DNA of 64,000 nucleotides from Bacteroidota bacterium (GTDB lineage Bacteria; Bacteroidota; Bacteroidia; AKYH767-A; OLB10): NCBI GenBank assembly GCA_019136655.1, contig JAGVTU010000004.1, positions 1 to 64,000 of the forward strand, read 5' to 3'. Shown piece by piece: positions 1 to 7,332 of this stretch (position 1 is its first letter; each line of letters starts with the position of its first letter). The notes under the pieces were generated by a model. It saw only the letters and a program-made list of their open reading frames with translations, ran no database searches and was not told where the DNA came from. The position numbers and the translations under genes were made by a program.

Positions 1-27
1 TCGGTTGATACCTTGTATTTGAGGCAT
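1..27 (-). CDS. Possible truncated gene start at the left edge
   Basis: Reading leftwards from base 27 there is an ATG followed by eight open codons (MPQIQGINR), cut by the window edge. Upstream on this strand is an A-rich stretch containing GGGGAAAT. Nine residues are too few to name a family. The position matters because it is divergent from the cassette array that begins at 112, which is where an integron integrase gene would lie. That identity is only a positional inference. Confidence 0.3.
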
Positions 28-111
28 TTTTTTTATTTATTTCCCCTTAAAATTATTGAAATTATTTTACATTTGTAAATACTGAAAAAATATTTTTTTC
101 ACAGACTGCCG
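28..111. other. Leading junction of the cassette array (attI or older attC)
   Basis: This is AT-rich DNA between the truncated minus-strand frame and the first cassette crossover, which falls between G111 and T112. It contains a small palindrome (TTTACATTTGTAAA-like, about 67-79). I cannot see a long pair of arms like those of the other five sites, so this is either an attI-type site or a degraded attC. No gene is visible on the + strand. Confidence 0.35.
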
Positions 112-192
112 TTACAGGCAATGTTACGAACCGCACTACAAACTCCAGACAACCAGAAATTATTGACTTATAATTAAAAATATTTAAAATTA

Positions 193-206
193 CTTAGCCG
201 ACTAAG
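193..206. promoter_or_regulatory. MarR operator upstream of marR
   Basis: The palindrome CTTAG-CCGA-CTAAG lies 24 bp before the marR start. Its 12-bp core TTAGCCGACTAA recurs exactly at 671-682, before the next gene. Two identical palindromes, one before each gene of a MarR-containing pair, are best read as operators for that regulator. It sits just upstream of the -7 element at 218-225, where bound repressor would block polymerase. Confidence 0.7.
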
Positions 207-217
207 ATTATTTTTAT

Positions 218-225
218 TATCTTTG
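218..225 (+). promoter_or_regulatory. -7 promoter element of marR (leaderless start)
   Basis: TATCTTTG matches the Bacteroidota -7 consensus TAnnTTTG. The ATG begins only 5 bp after the element, so transcription would start at or next to the A of the start codon and give a leaderless mRNA. No clear -33 TTG is seen at usual spacing. Confidence 0.5.
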
Positions 226-229
226 CAGT

Positions 230-649
230 ATGAATACAAAACCAGATATCAGTAACCTGCTTGTTCAAATTTGTAAACAAAGGCGTAATAAAAGCAATGC
301 TTTATTGGCTGAGGCTGATGTTCACGGGGGACAAGATATACTTTTGTATTATTTAAGTATAAAGGATGGACAGACTATTTCGGAATTAACAGAAAAAATG
401 TGCATACAATATGCAACTATGTCCAATATGGTAAATCGTATGGAAGCGAGAGAATTAATCCTTAAGGAAAAGGACACAACTGACCTTAGAATTTCTAGGT
501 TGTATATTACTGACAAAGGAAAAAATGCCTATAAACATATCGCAAAAGTTTGGAAACAAATGGAAACCCAGTTATCAAAAAACTTGTCAGACAAAGAGCA
601 GGATACATTAAAACTCTTATTAATTAAGGTGTTGAAAAACTTAGAATAA
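230..649 (+). CDS. MarR-family transcriptional regulator (cassette 1)
   Basis: A 139-residue winged helix-turn-helix protein. The recognition region is about residues 48-78 (ISELTEKMCIQYATMSNMV) and the wing is about 80-100, with the family pattern D..D.R...LYIT..G. MarR proteins are usually dimeric repressors released by small ligands. Palindromic operators precede both this gene and the oxidoreductase that follows 68 bp downstream, so it probably represses both genes, itself included. The gene sits in the first cassette of the integron-like array. A cassette carrying a regulator, its operators and its target is unusual, because most cassettes hold one promoterless gene. The inducing ligand cannot be told from the sequence. 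Confidence 0.85.
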   Translation: MNTKPDISNLLVQICKQRRNKSNALLAEADVHGGQDILLYYLSIKDGQTISELTEKMCIQYATMSNMVNRMEARELILKEKDTTDLRISRLYITDKGKNAYKHIAKVWKQMETQLSKNLSDKEQDTLKLLLIKVLKNLE

Positions 650-669
650 TTTTTTTTAAACCCCATATT

Positions 670-683
670 GTTAGCCGACTAAC
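670..683. promoter_or_regulatory. MarR operator upstream of the NmrA-type oxidoreductase
   Basis: The palindrome GTTAG-CCGA-CTAAC shares a 12-bp core with 194-205 and lies 35 bp before the oxidoreductase start. It is interpreted as the second operator of the cassette-encoded MarR protein. Confidence 0.65.
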
Positions 684-717
684 TAATAAATCAATAACAA
701 CTTAAAATTAAAATACA

Positions 718-1587
718 ATGACAAATCAAAATCAAATTGCCGTTTTTGGGGCAACAGGAAAAGTAGGAAAAGAGTTAATTCAACAATTATCTCAGGCTGG
801 CATAACTGCAATTGCCGTAACAAGAGATAAGGACAAAGCAAAAGCATTACCTTATATTCAATGGATGGAAGCAGATATGAACGATATAAATTCTCTTGAG
901 AAGGTTATAGAACAATGTGATATGATATTTTTAGCTTCAAATGTAAATCAGAATTTTACTAATGAGCAAAATAATGTAATCAAGGTTGCGGTAAAAAATG
1001 CGGTTAAGCATATTGTTAAACTATCTTCGCCCGGTGCAGACAAAAACTCCGAAAATTTTATTGCCCGACCCAATGGTGAAGTTGAGGAATATCTTAAAAC
1101 ATCAGGAGTAAACTATACAATATTGCAACCAAATACTTTTATGCAAAATTGGCTAGACTATTTCGCTGAAACCATACAAAAAGAACGCAAAATATACGAA
1201 GCAACAGGCGAAGGGAAAAAACCATTCCTTGATACTAGAGATATCGCTGCTTGTGCAATTACCGTTTTGACAAATTCTGAAAATCATATAAATAAAACAT
1301 ATTTGCTGACTGGTGGCGAATCCGTGAGCTATGGACAAGTTGCCCAGGCAATCAGTAGTGCTATTAAAGAGCCTGTAACGTATATTTCTATGACAAGTGA
1401 ACAAGCGAAAACTCGGATGAAATCTTTTGGAATGCCCGATATGATGATAAACACATTTATAGCTATTGCAGAAGGGCAAAGAAATGGTAAAGCTGATTTT
1501 GTTAACAAGCAAGTAGAAGAACTTTTAAACAGAAAACCAATTGACATTTATAAATTTGCAGAGGATTATGTGCAGTATTTCAAATAG
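718..1587 (+). CDS. NmrA-like NAD(P)-binding oxidoreductase (cassette 1)
   Basis: A 289-residue atypical short-chain dehydrogenase. The N-terminal Rossmann motif GATGKVG (G11, G14, G17) follows a beta strand IAVF. The body matches the NmrA/QOR2 group, with a mid-protein VKLSSPGAD stretch where the SDR Ser would lie and a later NYTILQPNTFMQNW segment. Members act as redox-sensing or quinone/azo-reducing NADPH enzymes; the substrate here is unknown. It follows marR by 68 bp with a shared operator motif, so it is probably induced when MarR is released. Start ATG 718 is preceded by an A-rich leader. The gene ends about 40 bp before attC1. Confidence 0.8.
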   Translation: MTNQNQIAVFGATGKVGKELIQQLSQAGITAIAVTRDKDKAKALPYIQWMEADMNDINSLEKVIEQCDMIFLASNVNQNFTNEQNNVIKVAVKNAVKHIVKLSSPGADKNSENFIARPNGEVEEYLKTSGVNYTILQPNTFMQNWLDYFAETIQKERKIYEATGEGKKPFLDTRDIAACAITVLTNSENHINKTYLLTGGESVSYGQVAQAISSAIKEPVTYISMTSEQAKTRMKSFGMPDMMINTFIAIAEGQRNGKADFVNKQVEELLNRKPIDIYKFAEDYVQYFK

Positions 1588-1625
1588 TTTTACTATGACA
1601 AGCAATTAACAACTTAAAAAAACAC

Positions 1626-1763
1626 TGCCTGTAACAAGGTATTGCCAAAAGCGGGGCAGAACGACTTCGATTGGACATTTGTGCAAAGTTCAACATTTGT
1701 TCTCCGATTGAAATTTTGTGCTAAAAATCCCCACCTTCGGCAATACCCAAAACGTTATGGGGT
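1626..1763 (+). repeat. attC-like site 1
   Basis: The R'' box TGCCTGTAAC (1626-1635) is followed by the L'' arm GGTATTGCC and a GCGGGG block. The matching block CCCC, arm GGCAATACC and R' GTTATGG follow at 1728-1760. Arms pair over about 19 bp, with unpaired spacers next to the R boxes as in classical attC. Crossover is predicted between G1754 and T1755. The distal half is almost identical to site 4. Confidence 0.75.
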
Positions 1764-1782
1764 ATTTTAAGACGACACAAAC

Positions 1783-2373
1783 TTGACACGACAATTTAAC
1801 TTATTGACCATTTTTATTGCTCTGACCGGAATATTCTTGTTCTCGGGATGTGTAATGATAGGCGCTATTGGAATCGCAAAAAATGCGACCTGCAAAGTAG
1901 AAATTAACGACAAATGTGTAAAAGGTTCATGTGAGTTATTCAATGGAGTATTTTTTGAGCGGCTCACAGTAATTAATAAGAACAGTATTGGTATGCCTTC
2001 AGAATATATTGTAACAGAAAGGTTTGCATGTTATAATCCAGGTGTGGACGGGATTCAAAAATATTGGCCCGACAAAATATATTTCAAAAAAATTAACGGG
2101 CACTATAAATGGAACGCAGATACGGTTGACATACATTTTAAATTGAATGGAAACAGCCGAGAAATTATTTCCGCTAAAAAAAAGCCCGACAATTACAATG
2201 AGCAGTTTATTTTTAACTCAAAAAAACATGACACCTGCCCTATTAGTTTCCAAAAAGACACTTGGTATAATGTTAAATTTTCTGATCAACGGCTACGTAA
2301 AGTATATTTATACGTAGACAAGAGGAAAAAATTTAATGTTTATAAATTTGACAGTGGAATTTGCCCAATTTAG
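1783..2373 (+). CDS. Hypothetical lipoprotein (cassette 2)
   Basis: A 196-residue protein of unrecognised family. The N-terminus is a lipoprotein signal with hydrophobic core LLTIFIALTGIFLF and lipobox FSGC. The body has several Cys (for example TCKVEINDKC, SCELF, DTCPIS) and no known motif. The start is TTG at 1783, 28 bp after the cassette crossover; no ATG is available before the signal peptide. It is the first of two genes in this cassette and likely faces the periplasm or outer membrane. Its function is unknown. Confidence 0.65.
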   Translation: MTRQFNLLTIFIALTGIFLFSGCVMIGAIGIAKNATCKVEINDKCVKGSCELFNGVFFERLTVINKNSIGMPSEYIVTERFACYNPGVDGIQKYWPDKIYFKKINGHYKWNADTVDIHFKLNGNSREIISAKKKPDNYNEQFIFNSKKHDTCPISFQKDTWYNVKFSDQRLRKVYLYVDKRKKFNVYKFDSGICPI

Positions 2374-2420
2374 TAATCGCAAGCAGACAATTGACAACAA
2401 TTCAACAATAAAAAATAATA

Positions 2421-2906
2421 TTGAAACATTTAATCTTCATATTGACAATATTTCTTTTGACAGGTTTTACAACTACCTACAGACAAGAAATTGATGACCA
2501 AAGTTTTAAAATTGACATCTCTTACATCGGACTTCCTCATCCTGTGACGACAAAGTATTCCATAGACAATGATAGACTAACAGTTTGCCAAACCCACTAC
2601 GACAGCAAAAAAGACAGCTTTGTAGATTTTAATAAAACATCATTTAAAAAGTTTGACAAGGCAAAAGTGCTTTCATTTATTAATAGGACAGACTGGAAAA
2701 GCATTCCTGAAAAACTTGTGACACCAACTATAGACGGCTATCATTATACGGTGAATATAGTAATGGAAAAGACTTCATATTCCTTCGACATAGACAATAC
2801 ATACCACCCGACATTTGACAGTTTATTTACTATTTGTAATAACTTAATCCCGACTAAAAAAGGACAGAAAAAATATTATTTACCCTATTCGGACTGGCGA
2901 AAATGA
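2421..2906 (+). CDS. Hypothetical exported protein (cassette 2)
   Basis: A 161-residue protein of unrecognised family with an N-terminal signal peptide (hydrophobic LIFILTIFLLTGF). The mature part is rich in Asp, Lys and Tyr, with predicted beta-type stretches and no catalytic motif that I can name. The only sensible start is TTG at 2421. It follows the lipoprotein gene by 47 bp, so the two are probably co-transcribed and travel together as one cassette. Both have rare start codons, which may reflect weak translation. Function unknown. Confidence 0.6.
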   Translation: MKHLIFILTIFLLTGFTTTYRQEIDDQSFKIDISYIGLPHPVTTKYSIDNDRLTVCQTHYDSKKDSFVDFNKTSFKKFDKAKVLSFINRTDWKSIPEKLVTPTIDGYHYTVNIVMEKTSYSFDIDNTYHPTFDSLFTICNNLIPTKKGQKKYYLPYSDWRK

Positions 2907-2925
2907 ACAGACAGAAAAGAAAAAC

Positions 2926-3062
2926 GCCCTATAACACGGGTTTTGCGTTAGTGGGCGGACAGTGCGAATAGAAACATTTGAGCAATTAATTAACTTTGGT
3001 GCTGGCAGACAGTTTACGGTTTCAAAGCCCACCAACGCAAAGCCCGAAACCGTTAGCTGCCA
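2926..3062 (+). repeat. attC-like site 2
   Basis: R'' GCCCTATAAC (2926-2935), a short spacer, then the arm CGGG-TTTGCGTT-GTGGGC. The complementary arm is at 3027-3045, followed by spacer GAAACC and R' GTTAGCT at 3052-3058. The 20-bp arms differ at two positions, both compatible with G-T pairing. Crossover is predicted at 3052/3053. Confidence 0.75.
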
Positions 3063-3102
3063 TATAAAAACAATACTTTCAGAAGAACATTTTAAAAATT
3101 AA

Positions 3103-3981
3103 ATGAAGCATATAATAGCCATATTGGCAATATTTTGGTTTTCTATTAATGTATTTGGACAAAATACGGAAATTCCCACAAAAAGCACTAAACCTCAAAA
3201 AGAATCGAAAATAGTGGATATTGATTCTTTTGAAGAAGTAATTTATGAGCATCTCGGTAATATTTTTGTGAAAGAGAACGGAAAATGGGGAGTCTTAAAT
3301 CGGGAATTTCAAAGATTGGTCGAATGCAAATATGATTATATCGCTTATGCTTGGGATAATGATAAATCTGAAAAAAGCCATAATTACATTGTGGTTCAGA
3401 ATGATAAGTTTGGAAAAATAACAGAAACTGGGAAAGTGATTTTTCCTTGTCAATACGATGGAATAACTACTTGGGTGGAATATGGCCCGGACGGACACTA
3501 TGTGAGGATTTCTGATAAAATTGGATTAATCAGTTATGATGGTAAAATCATCATACCTATTAAATACGATAAGGTCAAATATTTATATGGTACAGATTGG
3601 GTGATGATTTATGACAAAGGTAAAATGGGACTTTACGATTTAAAAGCCAAAGAGTTTTTTTTGCCTTTGGAGTATGATTTTTTATACGTAGATTATACTT
3701 GGTTATCAATTGAGAGAAATAAACCAACTCGAATAATAACTTATAAAGATGGACTTGTAAATGTATTGGATAAAACGGGGAAAATTATTAAACCCAATAT
3801 TTCTAAAACAGAAGTAAAGAAAAAATTTGGTGTAGATATCAACGAATATCACTATTCACCTTGTTCATATGAATTGATCCTAATGAAACAAAATCGAGCC
3901 TATAATCCACCAGATTGTTTATTAAAAAGAATTGGACAATTAAATGCATCTATTTATTATAGTATGGAAAAAGACAAATAA
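3103..3981 (+). CDS. WG-repeat protein, exported (cassette 3)
   Basis: A 292-residue protein with a signal peptide (MKHIIAILAIFWFSINVFGQ) and at least four WG (KWG) repeats. They run from about residue 60 to 190: KWGVLNREFQ, KFGKITETGK, KIGLISYDGK and KMGLYDLKAK, each followed by P.(K/E)YD. WG repeats form beta-rich binding scaffolds of mostly unknown partner, common in Bacteroidota envelopes. The C-terminal 90 residues lack the motif. ATG 3103 lies 50 bp after the cassette crossover, and the gene ends just before attC3. Its role is unknown beyond likely periplasmic or surface binding. Confidence 0.75.
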   Translation: MKHIIAILAIFWFSINVFGQNTEIPTKSTKPQKESKIVDIDSFEEVIYEHLGNIFVKENGKWGVLNREFQRLVECKYDYIAYAWDNDKSEKSHNYIVVQNDKFGKITETGKVIFPCQYDGITTWVEYGPDGHYVRISDKIGLISYDGKIIIPIKYDKVKYLYGTDWVMIYDKGKMGLYDLKAKEFFLPLEYDFLYVDYTWLSIERNKPTRIITYKDGLVNVLDKTGKIIKPNISKTEVKKKFGVDINEYHYSPCSYELILMKQNRAYNPPDCLLKRIGQLNASIYYSMEKDK

Positions 3982-3986
3982 AATAT

Positions 3987-4187
3987 ACGGCAGCCAACAC
4001 ACAGCTTGGCGCAAGTGCTGGTAAAGTGCCAAACGCAAGGTTCATTTTTATAGCACGCAAAGCCGATTTGTTAAGATTTTTCGATAAATTTAAACCTTAA
4101 AAATCGGCTTCGCTCGGTTTGGTGCAAACCCGGAAAGTCCGGTCGTAAAAGCCGCACCAGCGCCAAGCTGCAAACCGTTATTGGCAA
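3987..4187 (+). repeat. attC-like site 3, with nested hairpin
   Basis: R'' GGCAGCCAAC (3987-3996) and a perfect 11-bp arm CAGCTTGGCGC pair with GCGCCAAGCTG and R' GTTATTGG (from 4177). Crossover is predicted at 4177/4178. The central loop holds a second long hairpin, with arms at about 4061-4079 and 4092-4109 (AGCCGATTT... with ...AAATCGGCT), making this the longest of the five sites. Confidence 0.72.
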
Positions 4188-4252
4188 CTCTATAGTGACA
4201 GTGCTAACATCAACCGACAGCATCATATTTGAACGTTCAATCAATAAATAAA

Positions 4253-5878
4253 ATGAAACCAAGGATAAAAAAAATTCTCAAATGGACAGGAATCGTTTTC
4301 GGTTCGCTTGTTCTAATTGCAGTCGCTTTTGGACTGTATGTCTATTCCATCATTCCAAAATTTGATGGCAAACCCGTTGTGTTACAGAAAGAACTTTTTC
4401 AGAAACCTGCACAACCCTTTCCAATGGAAGGGAAATATATTTATAAAAGTGCATCGGAGCTTGCTACAATGATTCATAGTGGACAAGCTACCTCGGTTGA
4501 GATTGTAACAGAGTTTTTAAACAACGTCAAAAACAATAATTACAAATACAATGCTTTAATTTACATTAGAGAGAAGGAGGCATTGGAAGATGCACGAAAA
4601 GCGGATGAAGCTGTTGCAAAAGGTGATACTGTAAACAAGCCGTTACTTGGTGTGCCTATAACTATTAAAGAAATGTTTTGGGTAAAGGGTTCTCCTTCAA
4701 CTTTGAATGCAAGAATGTATGGATTCACTGCACCACGGAATGCCGAAGTTGTTAATCAATTGAGAAACTCAGGAGCTATTATTTTAGGAACAACCAATGA
4801 CCCCTTTATGCTTTCTGACTATCAAACACAAGGCGAAGTTTATCCAACAGCCAACAATCCATTTGACACAACTCGAACTCCGGGAGGCAGCACAGGCGGA
4901 GGTGCGGCAGCATTAGCTGCAGGTTTTACTTCTCTTGAATTAGGAAGCGATATGGGCGGAAGTATTCGTGTGCCATCCGTCTTTTGTGGACTGTGGTCAT
5001 TAAAACCGACTTTTGGAGCAGTGAATATTACAGACGGAACAAGCCCAGATTCTGCATTCGTTTTTACACGAATGGCTATGGTTTCATGTGGACCATTGGC
5101 AAGGACACCTGATGACTTAAAATTGATGTGGGACGTTTTATGCAACACTAAATTAGATACACGATTCCAAAAGCCGATTGAGTGGAAACCTTCGTCTCAA
5201 AAAACCTTAGCTCAATACAAATTTTCTTGGATGGATGAATGGAAAATAAAAGGCAGCCATGTAAAAATCAGCGATGCTACCAAACAAAAACTAAATATTT
5301 TTATTGATTCACTGAAACAGCACGATGTAATTGTAGAAAAAAATGCACCTGATATTTATAACGATTTGCAAAAAATGTTTCTTGCTTCATTTGGTTCAAT
5401 GATGGGAGAAAATCAGCCTTGGTTGCTGCGAAAATTTATTGAAATGGATTTTGCAAAAACAGGTGACGGAAGCGGAACCTTTGAATCATTCAGCATCGCC
5501 ATAATGGACGGTTCAGATAAGGGTTGGGAAAAAATTCAAACGGACAGACAAGCACTTCTTTATAAATGGGAAGATTTTTTCAAGCAATATGATTTCTTCA
5601 TATGCCCGGTTACTTATGATGCCGCTTTCAAAAAAGGTGAATCATGGAAGCCTATCAATGCAGACGATGGAACAACGGTTGCCTATATGAATTATGTCCC
5701 TTACTCCTATATCATCAATGCAACAGGACACCCCGCAATCACAGTCCCACTTGGCTTAAACAAACAAGGCCTACCAATAGGTATTCAAATAGTAGGACGA
5801 TATTATTCCGACCCCGAACTATTGCACCTTGCCAAATTGCTTGAACCGTTAACTCCAAAGTTTCAAAAACCAAACTGA
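4253..5878 (+). CDS. Amidase-signature hydrolase, membrane-anchored (cassette 4)
   Basis: A 541-residue amidase-signature enzyme hydrolysing C-N bonds through a Ser-cisSer-Lys triad. Visible residues are K139 (GVPITIKE), S213 (TPGGSTGG) and S237 (GSDMGGSIR). Their spacing of 74 and 24 residues is as in well-studied family members, so it should be active. Residues 12-33 form one transmembrane helix absent from soluble GatA-type members, so the enzyme is anchored, probably with the catalytic part outside the cytoplasm. I chose ATG 4253; a TTG 24 bp upstream is possible. The substrate is unknown. At 1.6 kb it is large for a cassette gene. Confidence 0.85.
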   Translation: MKPRIKKILKWTGIVFGSLVLIAVAFGLYVYSIIPKFDGKPVVLQKELFQKPAQPFPMEGKYIYKSASELATMIHSGQATSVEIVTEFLNNVKNNNYKYNALIYIREKEALEDARKADEAVAKGDTVNKPLLGVPITIKEMFWVKGSPSTLNARMYGFTAPRNAEVVNQLRNSGAIILGTTNDPFMLSDYQTQGEVYPTANNPFDTTRTPGGSTGGGAAALAAGFTSLELGSDMGGSIRVPSVFCGLWSLKPTFGAVNITDGTSPDSAFVFTRMAMVSCGPLARTPDDLKLMWDVLCNTKLDTRFQKPIEWKPSSQKTLAQYKFSWMDEWKIKGSHVKISDATKQKLNIFIDSLKQHDVIVEKNAPDIYNDLQKMFLASFGSMMGENQPWLLRKFIEMDFAKTGDGSGTFESFSIAIMDGSDKGWEKIQTDRQALLYKWEDFFKQYDFFICPVTYDAAFKKGESWKPINADDGTTVAYMNYVPYSYIINATGHPAITVPLGLNKQGLPIGIQIVGRYYSDPELLHLAKLLEPLTPKFQKPN

Positions 5879-5966
5879 AATTGAATCAGACTGCAATGCA
5901 TATGAATCACTCCAACAAACTTTTGTGCGAACCTCAAACTGCACAACTTCGGACAGACAGCAGAGC

Positions 5967-6104
5967 AGCCGATAACAAGGTATTGCCGCAATGGGGGCTG
6001 ACGTGCTTCTATGAAACTTTTGTGGGTAAACGAACGGCAGTGCTTCTATTGAACATTAGTGCTAAAAATCCCCCACTTCGGCAATACCCAAACCGTTATC
6101 AGCC
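5967..6104 (+). repeat. attC-like site 4
   Basis: R'' AGCCGATAAC (5967-5976), arm GGTATTGCCG and a GGGGG block, paired with CCCCC, CGGCAATACC and R' GTTATCA (from 6095). Crossover is predicted at 6095/6096. The last 40 bases are nearly the same as in site 1, including GTGCTAAAAATCCCC, so sites 1 and 4 share a recent origin. Confidence 0.75.
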
Positions 6105-6150
6105 ATTTTAACGCACAGAACAAACGGTGTTGCTAATTAAAACAGTCACG

Positions 6151-7116
6151 ATGAACAAACGAATCTATTTAATCACTTTGTTGTTGGCTTGCCGAATTTG
6201 TAATGCGCAAAATATTGTTCCTAACGGAGATTTTGAATTGTTTTACGGATGCCCTCAAGGATTTCAAAGTGCAGGTAACTTAGATTCATTATTGTATTGG
6301 ATTAATCCATCAACTGTTGCAACACCGGATTATTTTAATCAATGCGGCACATCTCCATATGTAGGAGTACCAAGTAATATTCTTGGCTTTCAACCTGCTT
6401 ATTCGGGTGTTGCTTATTGTGGGGTTTGGTCTGCAAGTATATTGGGACTTAGTAAATATAGAGAATATTTAGCGGTTCCTCTCCTTGATACACTTACTGC
6501 AGACAGTTGTTATTATTTTCAGATGTATGTGAGTTTAGGTAATAGATGTATGTATGCGACAGATGATTTTGGTGCATATTTTTCAGATACGATTATAAGC
6601 GGATTAACTCATAGTAATGCTTTAGGTAAGTCACCTCAAGTTAAAAATCCCCAAGGTAATATTCTTAATGATACATTAAATTGGACTTTGATTTCCGGGA
6701 GTTTTATTGCCGCTGGTGGTGAAATTCAATTAATAATTGGCAATTTCAAGAAAGATAGTAATACTACTGTAATTTCAATGCCTTGGGTTGCAGGGCAAAA
6801 TCCGTCAGCATATTATTATGTTGATAATGTTTCCTTAATTAAAATATCTGGTTGCAATACAGGAGTAAATGAGATTAAGGTAAATTCCCTAATAAAACTT
6901 TTCCCTAACCCTATGTCAGATAAACTAAATGTTACAAGTAGTAGTAATGAACTTTTAGAAATAATTATTTATGATGTTGCTTCAAGAAAAATATTGCAGC
7001 AGAAATTTGCAAACTCCGTTACTTTAAGCATAGAACAACTTGCAAAGGGGATTTATATTTATGAAATTCGAGACAGAAATGGTTTGTGCAAGAAAGGAAA
7101 AGTTGTGAAAGATTGA
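6151..7116 (+). CDS. T9SS-secreted protein with type A sorting domain (cassette 5)
   Basis: A 321-residue protein. Residues 1-20 are a signal peptide ending CNAQ. The mature N-terminus NIVPNGDFELF starts a lectin- or galactose-binding-like beta domain found in many Bacteroidota secreted proteins. The last about 75 residues are a T9SS type A sorting domain (LIKLFPNPMSDKLNV ... GIYIYEIRD, ending KGKVVKD). It is therefore expected at the cell surface or in the medium after sorting-domain cleavage. ATG 6151 fits the signal peptide; a GTG 24 bp upstream is less likely. It is the sole gene of cassette 5. Ligand unknown. Confidence 0.8.
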   Translation: MNKRIYLITLLLACRICNAQNIVPNGDFELFYGCPQGFQSAGNLDSLLYWINPSTVATPDYFNQCGTSPYVGVPSNILGFQPAYSGVAYCGVWSASILGLSKYREYLAVPLLDTLTADSCYYFQMYVSLGNRCMYATDDFGAYFSDTIISGLTHSNALGKSPQVKNPQGNILNDTLNWTLISGSFIAAGGEIQLIIGNFKKDSNTTVISMPWVAGQNPSAYYYVDNVSLIKISGCNTGVNEIKVNSLIKLFPNPMSDKLNVTSSSNELLEIIIYDVASRKILQQKFANSVTLSIEQLAKGIYIYEIRDRNGLCKKGKVVKD

Positions 7117-7146
7117 GAGTGCACATCTCCGCATCGAGAGAAAAAC

Positions 7147-7304
7147 GGCTGATAACATTTAAATTAAAAGAAATTTTAAAAAAGGGGGCTTTAACAGTGA
7201 TACAAACAGATGAGCATTTAACAAGCAGAGTGGGTAAACGAGCAGTTAAGCTACAAAACCCCCTTTTTAAAAACTTCTTTAATCCCTTCTTCGTTATAAC
7301 AGCA
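7147..7304 (+). repeat. attC-like site 5 (distal end of array)
   Basis: R'' GGCTGATAAC (7147-7156) exactly complements the cassette head at 6095-6104. The arms are A/T-rich with a GGGGG/CCCCC core (about 7163-7188 and 7258-7284), then R' GTTATAAC from 7293. Conserved chromosomal genes begin directly after it, so this marks the distal boundary of the array. Confidence 0.7.
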
Positions 7305-7332
7305 AGAAAAAAATATTTTTTAAAAACGTTTA

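Larger units (their letters stand above)
112..7293 (+). mobile_element. Integron-like gene-cassette array of five cassettes
   Basis: Cassettes are 112-1754, 1755-3052, 3053-4177, 4178-6095 and 6096-7293. All genes point the same way and each cassette ends in an attC-like palindrome. The first ten bases of each cassette, counted with the preceding G, complement the R'' box at its own far end: GTTACAGGCA with TGCCTGTAAC (10/10), GTTATGGGGT with GCCCTATAAC (8/10), GTTAGCTGCC with GGCAGCCAAC (9/10), GTTATTGGCA with AGCCGATAAC (8/10), GTTATCAGCC with GGCTGATAAC (10/10). This is expected if each cassette was once a circle carrying its own attC, and it is hard to explain otherwise. No integrase is visible, so within the window this is a cluster of attC sites lacking integrase, or the proximal end of a full integron whose intI lies to the left. 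Confidence 0.82.

Noticed and set aside
5881-6111. 76-codon frame after the amidase gene
   Set aside because: It lies across attC site 4 and reads through its palindromic arms; there is no start context or protein-like composition.
1755-7293. Insertion sequence or transposon explanation for the palindromes
   Set aside because: No transposase, target-site duplication or matching terminal repeats are seen, and the head-to-own-tail complementarity fits site-specific cassette insertion.
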